A stretch of 64,000 nucleotides of DNA from Trametes villosa (Eukaryota; Basidiomycota; Agaricomycetes; Polyporales; Polyporaceae), in NCBI GenBank assembly GCA_002964805.2, contig PUDQ02000057.1:1-64000 (forward strand), in the 5' to 3' direction. Under the pieces are notes generated by a model that searched no databases, was not told where the DNA came from, and saw nothing but the letters and a program-made list of their open reading frames with translations. Both the position numbers and the translations under genes were made by a program. Positions 41,978-53,325 of this stretch are shown here, piece by piece. Each line of letters begins with the position of its first letter. Positions within the stretch are counted from its first letter, which is position 1.

Positions 41978-43467
41978 GCTGAGTGAGTTGAATGGATATC
42001 GGTCGGAGAGACGGACTTGTTCCTCGGGAAGCTATTATCGCCGTGAGCATGCGTGGGGATCATTGGGTTTCGAAGTTATCGACAACCTTGGAAAGAGTAA
42101 GTATGTCCCACAGTTCTGAAATCAAGTCGATTACCACGGCAATGTCAAGGCCTGGCTGGAAAAAGGCCGTACTACACGATGTTCAGTCTGTCCTGTATCC
42201 GCTCGGGATCCTGTCTCGGGGACAATGGCCCCCGGGACTGTAAGCTTACTCTAAGATCGGCAGCCTTCTCATATACGCAGTACAGTTGCGCTTCTAGATA
42301 TGTTGCATCAGCCTGTCGTGCAGTCGCGTTCAAGCCTCCGGGGGCGGAATGTGATCTAACATACCTGGCTGCAAGGCGGTAGGCCCTCGTATGAGACAGT
42401 CTGGATATGTATGGTTTCATAAGAGCGTGGCAGAAGTAACCGCAAGGGATCATGGCTTTGAAAACGGGTCCTTGGTAGTTCATCACCCCCGACGAGTGTC
42501 GGCAAGGACCTGGCCAGATGATGAAGACAACATACAAATCATAAGCGCCCGATGTTGTCTTTGCTCGGGGTTTGCCGATTCCCACGTCACATCGCACGCC
42601 TCTGAGTCCGAGTGCGAGGCCTTGAGGGCTAACTCCTACTACCACACGTACGTTCTGCAAGTGCTCTTCTATCTTGGACTATACCTCCGAGGACGCAAGC
42701 TAAGACACCGTATAAAGAATGCGCTGCTCTCCATCGAACGGCGGTTGATACTCGTATGGGCACATACGCAACTTGAGAGCTTCAAGCGTGCCGAGAACAA
42801 AAGCCGACTACTATAGGTATGTACAAGCTCCCCGAGGTGTCAATGGTATCCAAATGCTGAATTTGCTCGTTGGCCTAATCATGACAGCATAAATAGGATC
42901 GAGGCTCCCACCCATGTAGCGGCCCGGGTGCCTCAAGGCCAAAGAACACGGCCAGTCGCTGGGTTTCTTCCACCGCCGCTGGTCGGACTTGCGCAACAGC
43001 CGGTAAGATGGTTCCATCCCCTCCAAATTCAACCCTCAATTCAAACTATCCGCGCACGCATGCACAGGAGATATGCTCCCGCTCCGGGGACGCTCGATCC
43101 GGCTGTGCATGTCACACGGACGCCCTGAAGCGCTCAAGCTTCATCCTTCCGGGTCAGCCTAAGTGTCGATGTGTCGCAGCACCCGGGATGCCGTGCTGTA
43201 CATCCTTCTTTGTATAGCAATCGGAAATGTAGCTCATCCCTTCTAGCACAGGACTGCATGTCCTTCATGCCGAACTCGTGTGCGGGCGGTGCTCGCTTCT
43301 TATATAGCTTCCGAATCGACTCCTCTGATCTTCGCTGTCATCTATCCTGTACCTGTCAGCGCTCTGCCTGCTCAGGGCTCTGGGATACCTTCTCGAGTTC
43401 TCGCAGCAATGTCCTCCCCTTTCCCTGTCCCCCTCCAACGTTGTCTCCTCCATGCTGCAGTGCAACT
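41978..43467. other. Intergenic region without a recognised gene
   Basis: 1.5 kb. The plus ORF at 42391-42816 (141 codons) and the minus ORF at 42172-42660 overlap each other, and neither shows a domain or splice partners. A TATATAG near 43299 could serve the gene starting at 43468. Confidence 0.4.
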
Positions 43468-44879
43468 ATGGCCCCCGCTCTCCCGATACACCAAGTCTAC
43501 ACCGAACAACTTCTGCCGCTCGGCCATGGCTACCCGCTCTGGGACGCGGAGCCCGAGGACAAGAAGTACGAGGTCGAGATCGGGACTGTAGGCCGCATCG
43601 ACTCCGGCAAATTCTGGCTCTTGTTCAACGCAATGAAGCCTGCGGACGACCCCTACCAGAAGCACGGTGTGCCCGCGACGTACGAGCCTCTCCGCCTACC
43701 GAGCCATGCGCCGCAAGGCCCGTGGGAGAAGATCAAGTCCCCGCTTGTCGTCAGCCAGACCGTCTGCAACCGCGACGTCGCGGCAGCGTTGCAGGCCGGA
43801 ACGTGAGTCCTCTTGCCGATGGTGTGCGCTAGGCTGGCTCGCTTACGCGCGCTGCAGTCTCGACGGGACGATATCCGCCGGGGGAAGCCTCAAGTTCAAC
43901 TGCTGCGAAAACACAGGCGCCTTCCTCCTGCTCGAGCGCCCCGCCGTAGCGCTCGTGCTCCCCGCGAAGGACCGCATCGTGCGCTACATGCGCGACAACT
44001 TCGAGCACTGGCTCGAGTTCGCGAACGCCGACAACGGGCTGATGCTCCGCCCGGAGGAGCTCTACTTCGTCCACGGCACGGTGAAGACGCGCAAGTGGGC
44101 GACGGGCGCGTTCCACGGCAACTGTCGGAACAGGGAGGGCGCCGTCCAGGCGCAGTTCATGGAGGTCGGCAGCTTCGACCTCTCGATCTCTATCAGCACC
44201 GAGGAGTACACGCGGATGGAGTACAATTACGGGCCTACGGGACGCGATCTCGGGAGCGCTTCCTCCGCGCTAACGGCGCCGCCGCTAGCCGATGCTGATG
44301 TCGCGGAGAGCCGTAAGTGCGACCAGTGCATATTCTTCAACTACTTCAAGGCGAAGAAACGGCTTCTGATTGGGCCGAAGTACATGGCGGCCGCCACGGG
44401 GCCTCACCAACTCCCTCCGCCCGATCGCGACGACTTCACGGATGGTGACACGGCAAATAGGGGCTTATGGCTCGAGGAGGATTTCGAAGAGATACCTGGG
44501 CCTGCATCGGTGAGGAAACATTCATGTATGTGAACCGGTGATGTGCTGATTCGTTTGTCGCGGCAGGCCACCGACCCCGTCGACTTCCTCCTAGATTATA
44601 TCCTTGCGGTAAGTGTGCGTGAACGACTCCCTCCTGCGACGCGCTGACCTTTCGGGAAGAACTCCAAGGCAGATATCGCCGTCGCCTGCGATACAGATTT
44701 TCATTCTTTGTTTCAGGTAGGCTAGGAAGGCGCTGCTGCGTGCGACTGTCTTGCTGACAAACGAATGCGCGCAGGAGTGCGGATACCCTACGGACGTCCC
44801 TGCGGCGTTGGAGAGTATGAGGCCTACGGTTCACGTTGACGAATGTGGAGGTAGCGAGCCATATTGTAGTCTGATATAA
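43468..44879 (+). CDS. Hypothetical protein, five exons
   Basis: Exons: 43468-43802, 43858-44509, 44567-44608, 44660-44716, 44775-44879; phases agree and give 396 residues. Donors GTGAGT, GTGAGG, GTAAGT, GTAGGC; acceptors CAG, CAG, AAG, CAG. Conserved-looking text: YPLWDAEPEDKKYEVEIG, TISAGGSLKFNCCENTGAFL, YMRDNFEHWLEFAN, YFVHGTVKTRKWATGAF, DPVDFLLDYIL, ADIAVACDTDFHSLF. I know it only as an uncharacterised basidiomycete family often seen in multiple copies. No enzyme motif seen. A WD40 gene follows 106 bp downstream on the same strand. Confidence 0.78.
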
Positions 44880-44985
44880 AGCCTATGGCTGAGCTGGTTG
44901 TTAGCTGGTATCGTGCGCGTCGATCACGATCGTGCGCAATCAGGTTCGCCGTGTAATCCCTCTCACCTTCCAAACATCAGCACCG

Positions 44986-46086
44986 ATGCAGAAGGTTGTC
45001 TTCTTCCTTAAACCGCTGTATGTGAAGCTGATACTTGCGTTCATAGACATTCCGTCCAGTCCAGACGCCGGGGCACGGACACCTGTGTCATATCAACCCC
45101 GCGGGCCTGAAATCAAAAGCGGATCACCGCAGGCCCCACCTTGGTGGGAACAGTTCATTGATGACTCAGAGCCTGCGCCCTGGAGTGACCGGAAGGCGCG
45201 TCCGTTCGTCCCGTGGCCACCAAAGCTGCGAAGGAAACCCGCTGCGTGGACTTTACCCGACACTTCGGACGCACACGATCCGGACGTAATCACCGCGTCC
45301 GCGGTCTCCCCCAACTGCAAGTGGGTCGCGCGGGGATACGACGAAGGCACGATCGTCCTGCAGCAGGTGGCACAACGGAGTCTCACGTGCGCATGGGACG
45401 GCCACGACGACTACGAAGGCGTCCGGGCCCTCGCCTTCTCCCCCGATAGCACGCGTCTTGTCTCCGCCCACGACGATGGCTCGATTATGGTCTGGGATGT
45501 CGAACATGACGAGCAACTCGCGGCACTCTACGGCCACTCGGACGCTGCGACAATCCTGGCCTGGTCGCCCGATGGCACTCGGCTCGCGTCCGCATCCGAG
45601 GACTTCACTGTTCGCCTTTGGAACACAGAAACGTATCACCCTCTGTTCGTTTTCGCGGGCCACGACGAACCCCTCATATTCCTCAGATTCTCCCCTAACG
45701 GCCGTTGGCTCGTCTCTGGCGGCGAAGACTGCTTCTGCCTCCTCTGGGACGTCGCCTCCGGCGAACTCCATCAAGAACTCGACGGCCACGACGACCCAGT
45801 GCGCGCCGCGGACTTCGACACACGCAGTGCGCGTGTCGTCACCTGCGCGGACGATGCAACCGCGCGCGTCTGGAGCGTCGAGACGGGCAAGGAGCTGCTC
45901 CGGCTCGAAGCGCACCGTAGCGCGGTCCGGAAAGCCGCGTTCTCGAGGGATGGCAGGCGCGTGCTCACGGTGTCGGGCACTACGGCGAAAATCCACGACG
46001 CGTCTTCTGGGGAGAGGCAGTTCACGTTCAAGGGCGCGGACGCGATACGCAGGGCGTTTCAGACGCTGGAGCGGAGGCTCGAGTGA
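44986..46086 (+). CDS. WD40-repeat protein
   Basis: 366 residues from the ATG at 44986. After a proline-rich N-terminus of about 100 residues come at least six WD40 blades. Their strand signatures are VRALAFSPDSTRLVS/IMVWDV, TILAWSPDGTRLAS/VRLWNT, LRFSPNGRWLVSGG/CLLWDV, VRAADFD/ARVWSV and VRKAAFSRDGRRVL/AKIHDA, after a first blade ITASAVSPNCKWVA. This forms a beta-propeller scaffold for protein interactions; the partner is unknown. Seven blades would be usual, so the first may lie in the divergent N-terminus. Confidence 0.85.
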   Translation: MQKVVFFLKPLYVKLILAFIDIPSSPDAGARTPVSYQPRGPEIKSGSPQAPPWWEQFIDDSEPAPWSDRKARPFVPWPPKLRRKPAAWTLPDTSDAHDPDVITASAVSPNCKWVARGYDEGTIVLQQVAQRSLTCAWDGHDDYEGVRALAFSPDSTRLVSAHDDGSIMVWDVEHDEQLAALYGHSDAATILAWSPDGTRLASASEDFTVRLWNTETYHPLFVFAGHDEPLIFLRFSPNGRWLVSGGEDCFCLLWDVASGELHQELDGHDDPVRAADFDTRSARVVTCADDATARVWSVETGKELLRLEAHRSAVRKAAFSRDGRRVLTVSGTTAKIHDASSGERQFTFKGADAIRRAFQTLERRLE

Positions 46087-46975
46087 TTACGTCTGCGCCA
46101 ATTAGGGTGCGTTTTTCCTCGTGATTACATCTGCCTTGCGGACTACGGAAATGAAGGAGACTATTGCATATACGATTGGACTCGCCTGAAGTTGTGAGTG
46201 CTCATGAGGGTCTTTGCGAACCCTCGGGGAAGCCTGCATAACGGTGGTACGTGTTAACGTTCATCATCGATTATCATATCGGGATAGCGATGGAGCTGTA
46301 AGGCTGACGCGATGGTATCAGACTCGGGGCCTCGAGGTTGTCTCCCGCTGTCGCTACGTGGTCAATTGAAAGAAGGTTTCCCCAGCGGGTGCGCCCGCCG
46401 GCACGCCCACTGCAAATGAACTTCGCAGCATCAATCGGGGGTGCTCTCCGCCATTCTGAGTAGGTCGCGTACCGAAGAGAGCATAGACTCGCACGTAAAT
46501 GACGAGGCGATGCCTCCACTCGGATCGCACTGGCGATGGCCACACTGGAGCCCACATCGAGATCGGCCCGGGGGCCCCACCAGCGGGAGAAGCTCGCCTC
46601 CGTCTGCAACCCTTGTGGCGGCCGCCGCGCATTCGCTCTGGTGTGGGTTGCACTTAAGGCGGTTGGCGACAGTACACGATCAATGAGTTCAAAGTGGAAA
46701 GCCTAGTCCATTGAATAAGTAATAATGTAAACAATGTCGTGTGCAATACGTTAAGAGCTGCGCAATAAAATACTACAGTGCGACGAGAAGCGAAATGGTC
46801 CACAGCACAGGCCAACAACCTCGATGTTCAGATCATGTACGATTCGTATGAGGACCCAGTCCACGAATAAATCCGAGTCAAGCATCCGCAGCCTGGGCAG
46901 CTCAAAAAAACAAGTTCGACACTGCATCCTGGGTATGATCAGAAATGGCCATGGTTGCGCTCGAGAGAGAGGAAA
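46087..46975. other. Intergenic region without a recognised gene
   Basis: No supported gene. The small ORFs at 46274-46686 on both strands overlap and show no domain. Confidence 0.4.
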
Positions 46976-48083
46976 TCAAGCGCACAGTGCGGCGCACGTA
47001 CCGTGACAATAGACCCTAGTATGACCTATCAGAGAAGCCCGCCTCGAAACTCCTGGAAGGATCGGGACGGTGCGTCCTACACGTAGAGATGACGGAAGCT
47101 CGGGTAGACCATGAGCACGGGCTGCACGCTCGCGGCGCAGGGGCGGCGAATCTCGACGATTACAAGGTGCGAGATCTCGACCGTGCGTCCTCTGAACACT
47201 AGCAGCCGGCTGTGCGAGCTCTAACAAATGGTACAGACGAGTAATCATGAGCAGGGTAGGGGAAGCGTGCAGTCGGCACGGGGGGATACTCACCAAAAAC
47301 GTTTGCAGCTCGCCCGCTACAGCAAGCACGAGTTCCGCCTTTGAGATGGGTAGACTCCTGCCAGACCTTGAAACGACCTACGTCAATGACGAGATCCGTT
47401 GCGGAAGATAGAGCACTCTCACCCCTCGGGTTTGCGGTACTCGTTGTGCTGTAGCGGACTCCGGTTCGGTCCGAGTCCCGTGAACTATTGAAGACCTTGT
47501 GAGTATGCGTCGAACCACCCCAAAGGACCAGTGCGTCTCCTACCTCGAGGCGAACACAAAACTTCTTGTTCTTCCGCCGCCCCTCAGGGTCAGGAAATGC
47601 CGGGAGCCGTAACTCGTCCAAACCGTCGTGTCGTGCAGGCCAGTCCGGAGCGAGAGCACGGCCCACGAGTACATTGACGCGAGCGACGCACTCCGCCCGA
47701 GGGTTACGGAGACCTTTAGCGTACGGGTGTTGAGGAATGATCCACCGGTCGTTATCGGACGCTGTTGCGTGTGCTGCCCCACCGTACGGGGAGGGATATG
47801 GCTGCTGTCCGGCGAGATCTTGATGATGAGAGCCGACTAGACCTGTCCATGATGCCGGCACGGGGGGCGCGCTGGGTACGCTAGGTTGGAGGGTAGCCTG
47901 GGCCTGAGGCGACCCTACCAGACCGTTCAAACGAGTATTGTCTTGCCTATAAATGAATGGAAGTGTGGCGGTCGCGGCGAAGTCGTTCATGAACGGCGGC
48001 TGACACACGTGGCTGGTGGGAGGTCGTTGTAACGTGAATGTGTTGTGGCGCAAGTTCTGTGCTCGAAGATAAGTTAGCGCCAT
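46976..48083 (-). CDS. Hypothetical protein (partial gene model)
   Basis: Exons 48083-47294 and 47220-46976 joined by a 73-bp intron (GTGAGT to TAG) give 344 residues in frame. Text: PFMNDFAATATLPFIYRQ, a Pro/Gln-rich section, RVNVLVGRALAPDWPARH, KKFCVRLEVGDALVLWGG, STHTHKVFN. The piece around VGDALVLWGGSTHTHKV is faintly like the metal-binding region of 2-oxoglutarate oxygenases, but that is too weak to call. Upstream minus-strand exons probably exist at about 48400-48840 (ORFs MPKPRRSRESQ and MSWRVPLPTGYTP); I could not join them in phase. Confidence 0.45.
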
Positions 48084-48840
48084 GTAACGTACGGTAGGGT
48101 ATCACACTTACCATCAGGAGGTTGTCGGCATCTGAACCTCTGTAACTGTTTTTGTGCCCGTAGTGTGCGTGTCGGACGATATTCCCGCCGTCTGCGAGTG
48201 TTCCCATGCTCGAAGGGCCCGAGGAGAAAGGCCGAGCCGGAGAAGAGTAATGCGGGTCTGGCGGGAATGTGTATCCGTACGGATCCTGGATGCACGGATG
48301 TGGTCAGCGTGTCTGGTAAGAATAGCCTTATTAGTGCGACAAACGTACGACATCAGGCAAAGTATGGCCCGCTGTATTATGCGGGAGCAATGGCCCAATC
48401 TCGGCGTTCATGTACATGGCAGAGGGATTCTGACCAACCGCCTCTGTAAGCCCTTTTGCAACACGATTAGAAGGGCTGTGCTCACATGTTGTACTCCGTC
48501 CTCGCGGGCGTGCTCGTTCAGGAGCTGTGGGCTATCTCTTCCCGGACCATACATGGGCGACTGCACCTGTTGAATCCCTGCGGCGTTGAGTGGGGGACCG
48601 ACGGTTGGCGTATACCCGGTAGGCAACGGCACCCTCCACGACATATTGGCCGGACCTTAGGGGGCGAAAGGGTGAATGGGAGGGGGGTGCCCAGATCCCT
48701 CGCAGAAGAGCCGATTAGATATACGCAAGACAAGCCTGTGGTCCTGACCTTAGCACGCAGGCACGCAGGCGAAGGTCGTCACGTTTCCTCCTGCTGAGCC
48801 GTCCCCTGAGACTCGCGACTACGGCGTGGCTTAGGCATGG

Positions 48841-50148
48841 TTTCCGCCGCCGCTCGGCCTTGTGGTCGCGTGTAACGCTGCCCAGGTGCACAATAGAAGA
48901 TTCATAGCTCAGCATTGGGGTGCGGACGTCGGTTCCTTGGGGACAGAGGAGGGGTTGGGATATGAAGCGTTGCTGTAGCGGGCTGCCTTAAGAGCGTACC
49001 AGAGGATGTACCGCTATAACCCCACTAAATCAGAGAAGGTGGACCGATAGGCTACGAATGATTGATGAATCTCACGAGCTGCCGTAGTGCCAGTTCTTGC
49101 TTGCAGCACCGCCCAATCACATTTTCCGCCTGAAGACCATAGAAATGATAAAGTGCGAAGGTAATATTGGACAGAACCTGAACACATCTTTGGAAGGATT
49201 GCTTGCAGATATCTAGGTATCTAGTTCCGAAAACTAGGTATCTAGATATCCGCACCACCACCTCATTGCAAAGCGTACACCGAGGTCCGATTTAGCCTCG
49301 TCTTATGAGCGGGCTTGTAACCGGGCCGTGCATGAGAGGACCGGCGCGCACCTTGCTACACATGCAAGCATTGTTCAGTGGGCAGGGGGAGACGGCCTCC
49401 CAAACCCCACGGTTTGGGCGGTGGCTGACACCATAACCGCTGGTGCCATAACCATGGATGCGGAGTGTCGGGGTTTCATGAAGTACGCCATGTAGACGTA
49501 AGTCGTGAGACCTGCGGAGTTGCCTACCGGCTATATTTGACAAGGAGTGAACTGCTTACATCCAGCTCTCGAGGACTCGATTAGGGCGGAGTTCATAGCA
49601 CGAGGCGGGTATACGTCTGGGCTTGGGCTTGGGCGCTGTGAGCCGAGCGGCCGAGAATCAGTCCTCACGTTGGCGCATAAAGCCTAGCTATGGTTTCCAC
49701 TGATTGCAGCCGCATGAGAGCAATAGTACAGTTAGGACGAGCGATCCCGGCAGGGGAAAGTTGCCAGAGGTTAGGGGCAGAGTGAAGCAGAACGTCGCCG
49801 TCACCAAGTCCGAGCCGTGAACCCCTGGGCAGAACCGGCACGGACTCGCGCCGTTCTTCCGGGCGCTCCAAGGGGGTTTGGGCGTCTCCAGAGGCGTAAG
49901 CACAGCCACATTGTGGCGCGAAACTCCCCCGCGTTGCTAAATGAAGCGCTCGCTCGCTTGTGTGATACCCTCGACTCCGATAACACCGTTTGGCTTGAGC
50001 CGGCTGCGACCTTGAGTTTGAGCGTTGAACCTGCATCCTCGTACGCAAGCCGTGTCCCTCGACAATTCTCGATGAAGGAGTATCCTCTGGAACATTCTGG
50101 CACAACCTAGACCTGCTGAGTCATTCCCTCTCTGGCGCCCATTCTCCC
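48841..50148. other. Intergenic region holding a perfect-stem hairpin
   Basis: No supported gene; several short frames on the minus strand (49665-50105) have no domain. It contains the hairpin at 49208-49250 and probably the promoter of the zinc-finger gene downstream. Confidence 0.4.
49208..49250. repeat. 43-bp inverted repeat (19-bp stem, 5-nt loop)
   Basis: The left arm GATATCTAGGTATCTAGTT and right arm AACTAGGTATCTAGATATC pair over 19 positions around CCGAA. The two mismatches are G/T pairs, so as plus-strand RNA the stem would be fully paired with two wobbles. CTAGGTATCTAG is also directly repeated in both arms. Confidence 0.8.
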
Positions 50149-50156
50149 TATATAAA
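50149..50156 (+). promoter_or_regulatory. TATA box of the C2H2 gene
   Basis: TATATAAA, 115 bp upstream of the ATG at 50271, followed by a TC/CA-rich leader typical of fungal promoters. Confidence 0.55.
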
Positions 50157-50270
50157 GGCCGGAAAACGCATGCTGGCCTCCTCTTTTTCTTCCCACCAGA
50201 CCACCACCACCGTCTACCTCAACGCATCACAATTTATCATATCCTGTCGTTTGCGACATATATCGTCAAT

Positions 50271-51158
50271 ATGGCTGAACACATCCGCTCGCAGCGCACT
50301 TTCTCAAGCAGTGCGGCCGGAGAACAATCAGTCGTGCACAACAATGGCGGTCGTCGCCGCGCAGCTTCCCCTTTCGACGTAGGCTTAATCATGTTTGATA
50401 CGACAAACCGCGTCCACTTGCCGCGCAACCCCTCCACCACCAATTCAAGTGTGCTCAGTGTGCCCAAGGGCGACAATACCCGTCGTCGCTCCGCGGCGAA
50501 CGATATCGCCGTGGTAGGCGCGACAAAGGCTTCCGCTTCCAAGGCCGACGACATACAGCTACCGCTATCCGCCGAACGCCATTGCGTCCTATGCGGGAGG
50601 ACGTTCATGAGCCCGAACAACCTCCACAGCCACCAACGGTCGCACATCCACCAAGGGCGGCGCGTTTTGTGCCCGTTCCCCGGCTGCGGTAAGCACTTCG
50701 TCTCCACCGCCGCCGTCTTCCTCCACCTCGAATCCGGCACCTGCGCGTCGGGGATGACGCTCAACGCGCTCGTCCGCATCCTCGCGCGCGTCGACACCAA
50801 CAACATCCTCGTAGAGCTCGGAGTCATCAAGCTACTTTCGTCGACAACGTCCGCAGTCGATGTGGGAAGGAGGGTGAGATATACGCGCGACGGGTCGCTC
50901 CATCGGTGCACCGTATGCCGCCGAGGGTTCAAGTCGTACATCGCGTTCGTGAGACACGCGCGGAGTGCGGCACATGCTCCAGAGGTCATTCAATGCCCTT
51001 ACCACCTTGGCGGATGTGGCGCGAGGTACCGCACGCTCAGCGCGTTCTGCCAGCACTTCGAGGGCGGGCAATGTCCAGTGAGCTACTTCCGCAGCGTAGT
51101 TAACAAGGTCGTCAATGCTGTATTGAAGGAGATCAAGCACGCCACGGGCGGATACTGA
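50271..51158 (+). CDS. C2H2 zinc-finger protein
   Basis: A single-exon frame of 295 residues. A Ser/Arg-rich disordered N-terminus (about 1-105) precedes two pairs of fingers: CVLCGRTFMSPNNLHSHQRSH, CPFPGCGKHF with LHLESGTC (C2HC), CTVCRRGFKSYIAFVRHARSAAH, and CPYHLGGCGARY with QHFEGGQC (C2HC). The repeat of a C2H2 followed by a C2HC finger suggests internal duplication. Likely nuclear and nucleic-acid binding; a transcription-factor role is inferred. The tail NAVLKEIKHATGGY is short. Confidence 0.85.
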   Translation: MAEHIRSQRTFSSSAAGEQSVVHNNGGRRRAASPFDVGLIMFDTTNRVHLPRNPSTTNSSVLSVPKGDNTRRRSAANDIAVVGATKASASKADDIQLPLSAERHCVLCGRTFMSPNNLHSHQRSHIHQGRRVLCPFPGCGKHFVSTAAVFLHLESGTCASGMTLNALVRILARVDTNNILVELGVIKLLSSTTSAVDVGRRVRYTRDGSLHRCTVCRRGFKSYIAFVRHARSAAHAPEVIQCPYHLGGCGARYRTLSAFCQHFEGGQCPVSYFRSVVNKVVNAVLKEIKHATGGY

Positions 51159-51510
51159 CATTGGGACGGCGGATGATGTAGGAGTACGAGTATGCGCGAT
51201 GTCTGATGTCGCGACGTAGGAGGGAAGTCCGACTTTCTTGCCTTACTTCTTATTTCTAGTTCAATCCGGGGCTGGCACCCCGACCCCTTAATCATCATCC
51301 ATGACAACCTACTATGTATACCCAATGTCTCCCTCCTCTCCCATTCTCGTTATTCTCAGGCGTATGGTCCATCTACGCGTGTATACCTATAAACAATGTC
51401 AGCGAAACTCTTTGTGGCTTGTCAGCTGTGCGTGTACGATATCGAGGAGTAAGTACTTCCACCGACTGCAGGTAACGCGTTGTAGATGTTTGCAAAGGGG
51501 GAACCCTATG

Positions 51511-51600
51511 TGCCCCATGGCTGAGTTGGTTACAGCGTCCGACTGTTACTCATATTACAGTTTCATCGGAAGGTCGTGAGTTCGAGCCTCACTGGGGCAG
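51511..51600 (+). tRNA. tRNA-Asn (anticodon GTT) with a 16-nt intron
   Basis: Folds into a complete cloverleaf. The acceptor TGCCCCA pairs with TGGGGCA with G as discriminator. The D arm is GCTG/CAGC with a GG-containing loop, the anticodon stem TCCGA/TCGGA, and the T arm GTGAG/CTCAC around TTCGAGC. The anticodon GTT is at 51545-51547. The intron is at 51549-51564, after the base 3' of the anticodon, the canonical position. A T5 run at 51602-51606 is the RNA polymerase III terminator. Confidence 0.92.
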
Positions 51601-51601
51601 C

Positions 51602-51606
51602 TTTTT
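51602..51606 (+). terminator. RNA polymerase III terminator of the tRNA gene
   Basis: A run of five T directly after the mature tRNA end. Confidence 0.75.
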
Positions 51607-51737
51607 GCTCCTGCAGGACTTCATTGCAGCCCATCAGAACTCCGCAACATCATCCTTCGGAGGCTCGGGGTGTCCAGACGATAGTATACAATACAAGTAC
51701 ATCTTATCCTCGAAACTTCAGCCTCTGCCGCTCTTCA

Positions 51738-52540
51738 CTACTCATCGCTCGCGAACTTGCCCTCCGAGATCCCCAAGTCATGGAACCGCCCCGTCTCGAG
51801 CTCGTACACCCACCCATGCACCTGCACGCCCCCATCCGCAACCTTAACCTTCACCGCGTCCGTGCGCAGGATATTCTCGACCTGCGCGCACACGTTCGCC
51901 TTCACGAGCCCAAGCACGTCGTCCCTGTCGAACCCGCGCGCGAGCTCCGTGAGCGGCACGAGCCAGCGCTGGAGCGGGACGGGGAGGGGCGGCGCGGGGC
52001 AGGTGTGCGCGGCGGCGAGCGCGGCCTTGACGCCGCCGCAGCCGGTGTGGCCGGCGACGATGATGTGCTTGATGGGCAGCGCGGCGAGCGCGTAGGTGAG
52101 CACGGCGAGCGCGTTGTCGTCGTGCAGCAGGCATTGGCTGGATGGGGAGGCATCAGCGGGAGGCGGACAAGTGGAGCAGGATTTGCGCACTTCGCGATGT
52201 TGCGGTGGACGAAGATGTCGCCTGGCTTGGAGAGGGTGGCTACGGACTCGGGCACGCGCGAGTCGGAGCAGCCGATGTAGAGGACCTGGATGCAGAACGT
52301 CGTCAGGATATGCAGCGCAGCAGACCGTGATTGGTGGGCAGCACGGTGAGAGGGCGATGAAACGAGAACTCGACGGGTGATACGCCGGCTCTGAAGCGAA
52401 CAGATCGACGAGCTACTAACCTTGGGAGTCTGTGGGTTATGGGCTGATCGCTCGAAGAATCCGGGGTCGTCCCTCTCGACCTCTCTCGCCCACTCGGCGT
52501 TGTTGTTGAGCAGGCGGGCGAGGATGTAGTCCTGAGGCAT
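51738..52540 (-). CDS. Beta-carbonic anhydrase, copy 1
   Basis: Exons 52540-52421, 52285-52191 and 52137-51738 give 204 residues with consistent phases. Zinc-site motifs are complete: Cys and Asp-Arg in [12 protein letters not shown], and His/Cys in VAGHTGCGGVKAAL. The dimer-type start [14 protein letters not shown] and the end [11 protein letters not shown] fit fungal beta-class enzymes. It interconverts CO2 and bicarbonate, supplying bicarbonate for carboxylations and CO2 sensing. No targeting peptide is visible, so probably cytosolic. The intron positions are identical to copy 2 downstream in the window, so the two arose by tandem duplication. Its stop lies 138 bp from the tRNA-Asn gene. 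Confidence 0.95.
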
Positions 52541-53325
52541 CGTCGAGGCTAGTATCCGATAGATGGGGTGTTGAGCGCGTCCCGCTGAGTTCCCAAGCGT
52601 AGCTCGAGGGAGTTGAGAGTAGGAGCGGGGATGTCGACGGCAAGGCGAGCCATCCAAGCGTTATAAGCCCACCGCACCGCGCTATATGGGCGTCGACCTG
52701 GAGCCTAGCGCAGTCACAAGGCCTTTTAGCTGGAGCCCGCGGACCTACTTGCTGGCCTTGCGGTCCAGGAACGGATGTCGAGAGACTCGAAGAACGGGGG
52801 TGCGGAGCACGCTGACACCGCGACGGCGAGGAAGGTGGCCGCGGGAAGACGGGAAGAGGGCGGCTCCGGCGCGCCGTCCAATCGAGCGCCGTTGCCGTCA
52901 TGCCCGCGCCGCAAGATGCGCACCAAGTATGGGGTGGACGTCTTCTCCGGAAGCCTGTATGACGCCGAGGAGACGGGAATGGGCGGATGGTGGAAGCTGC
53001 GGTGGAAGGGGCATCCCATGGCCACGTCCACCGGTGCTATAGCTCGCGCTGTGGGAGGCGGATAGGACCGATGTCGAACAGGACTTGGTGGCGTCGCGCG
53101 ATGCGTGCGCGGTGCCCCAGAAACGCCATTGCGCGTCGGGTAAACGAGACGGATGTTGAAGGTACCTGGGGCGAGTCTTAGCGGAGTAAAGCGCGGATGC
53201 GGCATGCCGACACAATCAGTGCGTGGTTTCCGAGCGCGTACGGCATTATAGCACCCACCCTGGCAGAGCGCGCGAGATAACGCCATCAGCCTGACCCTCG
53301 CACAGTTCAGAACCAAAGGCACGTC
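52541..53325. other. Promoter side of carbonic anhydrase copy 1
   Basis: No gene recognised. A TTATAA at about 52661-52666 could be its TATA-like element. Confidence 0.4.

Noticed and set aside
42391..42816. 141-codon plus ORF as a gene
   Set aside because: Overlaps a similar-length minus ORF, has no domain, no convincing start context and no partner exons.
46274..46686. Overlapping ORFs on both strands
   Set aside because: No domain, no splice structure; probably intergenic.
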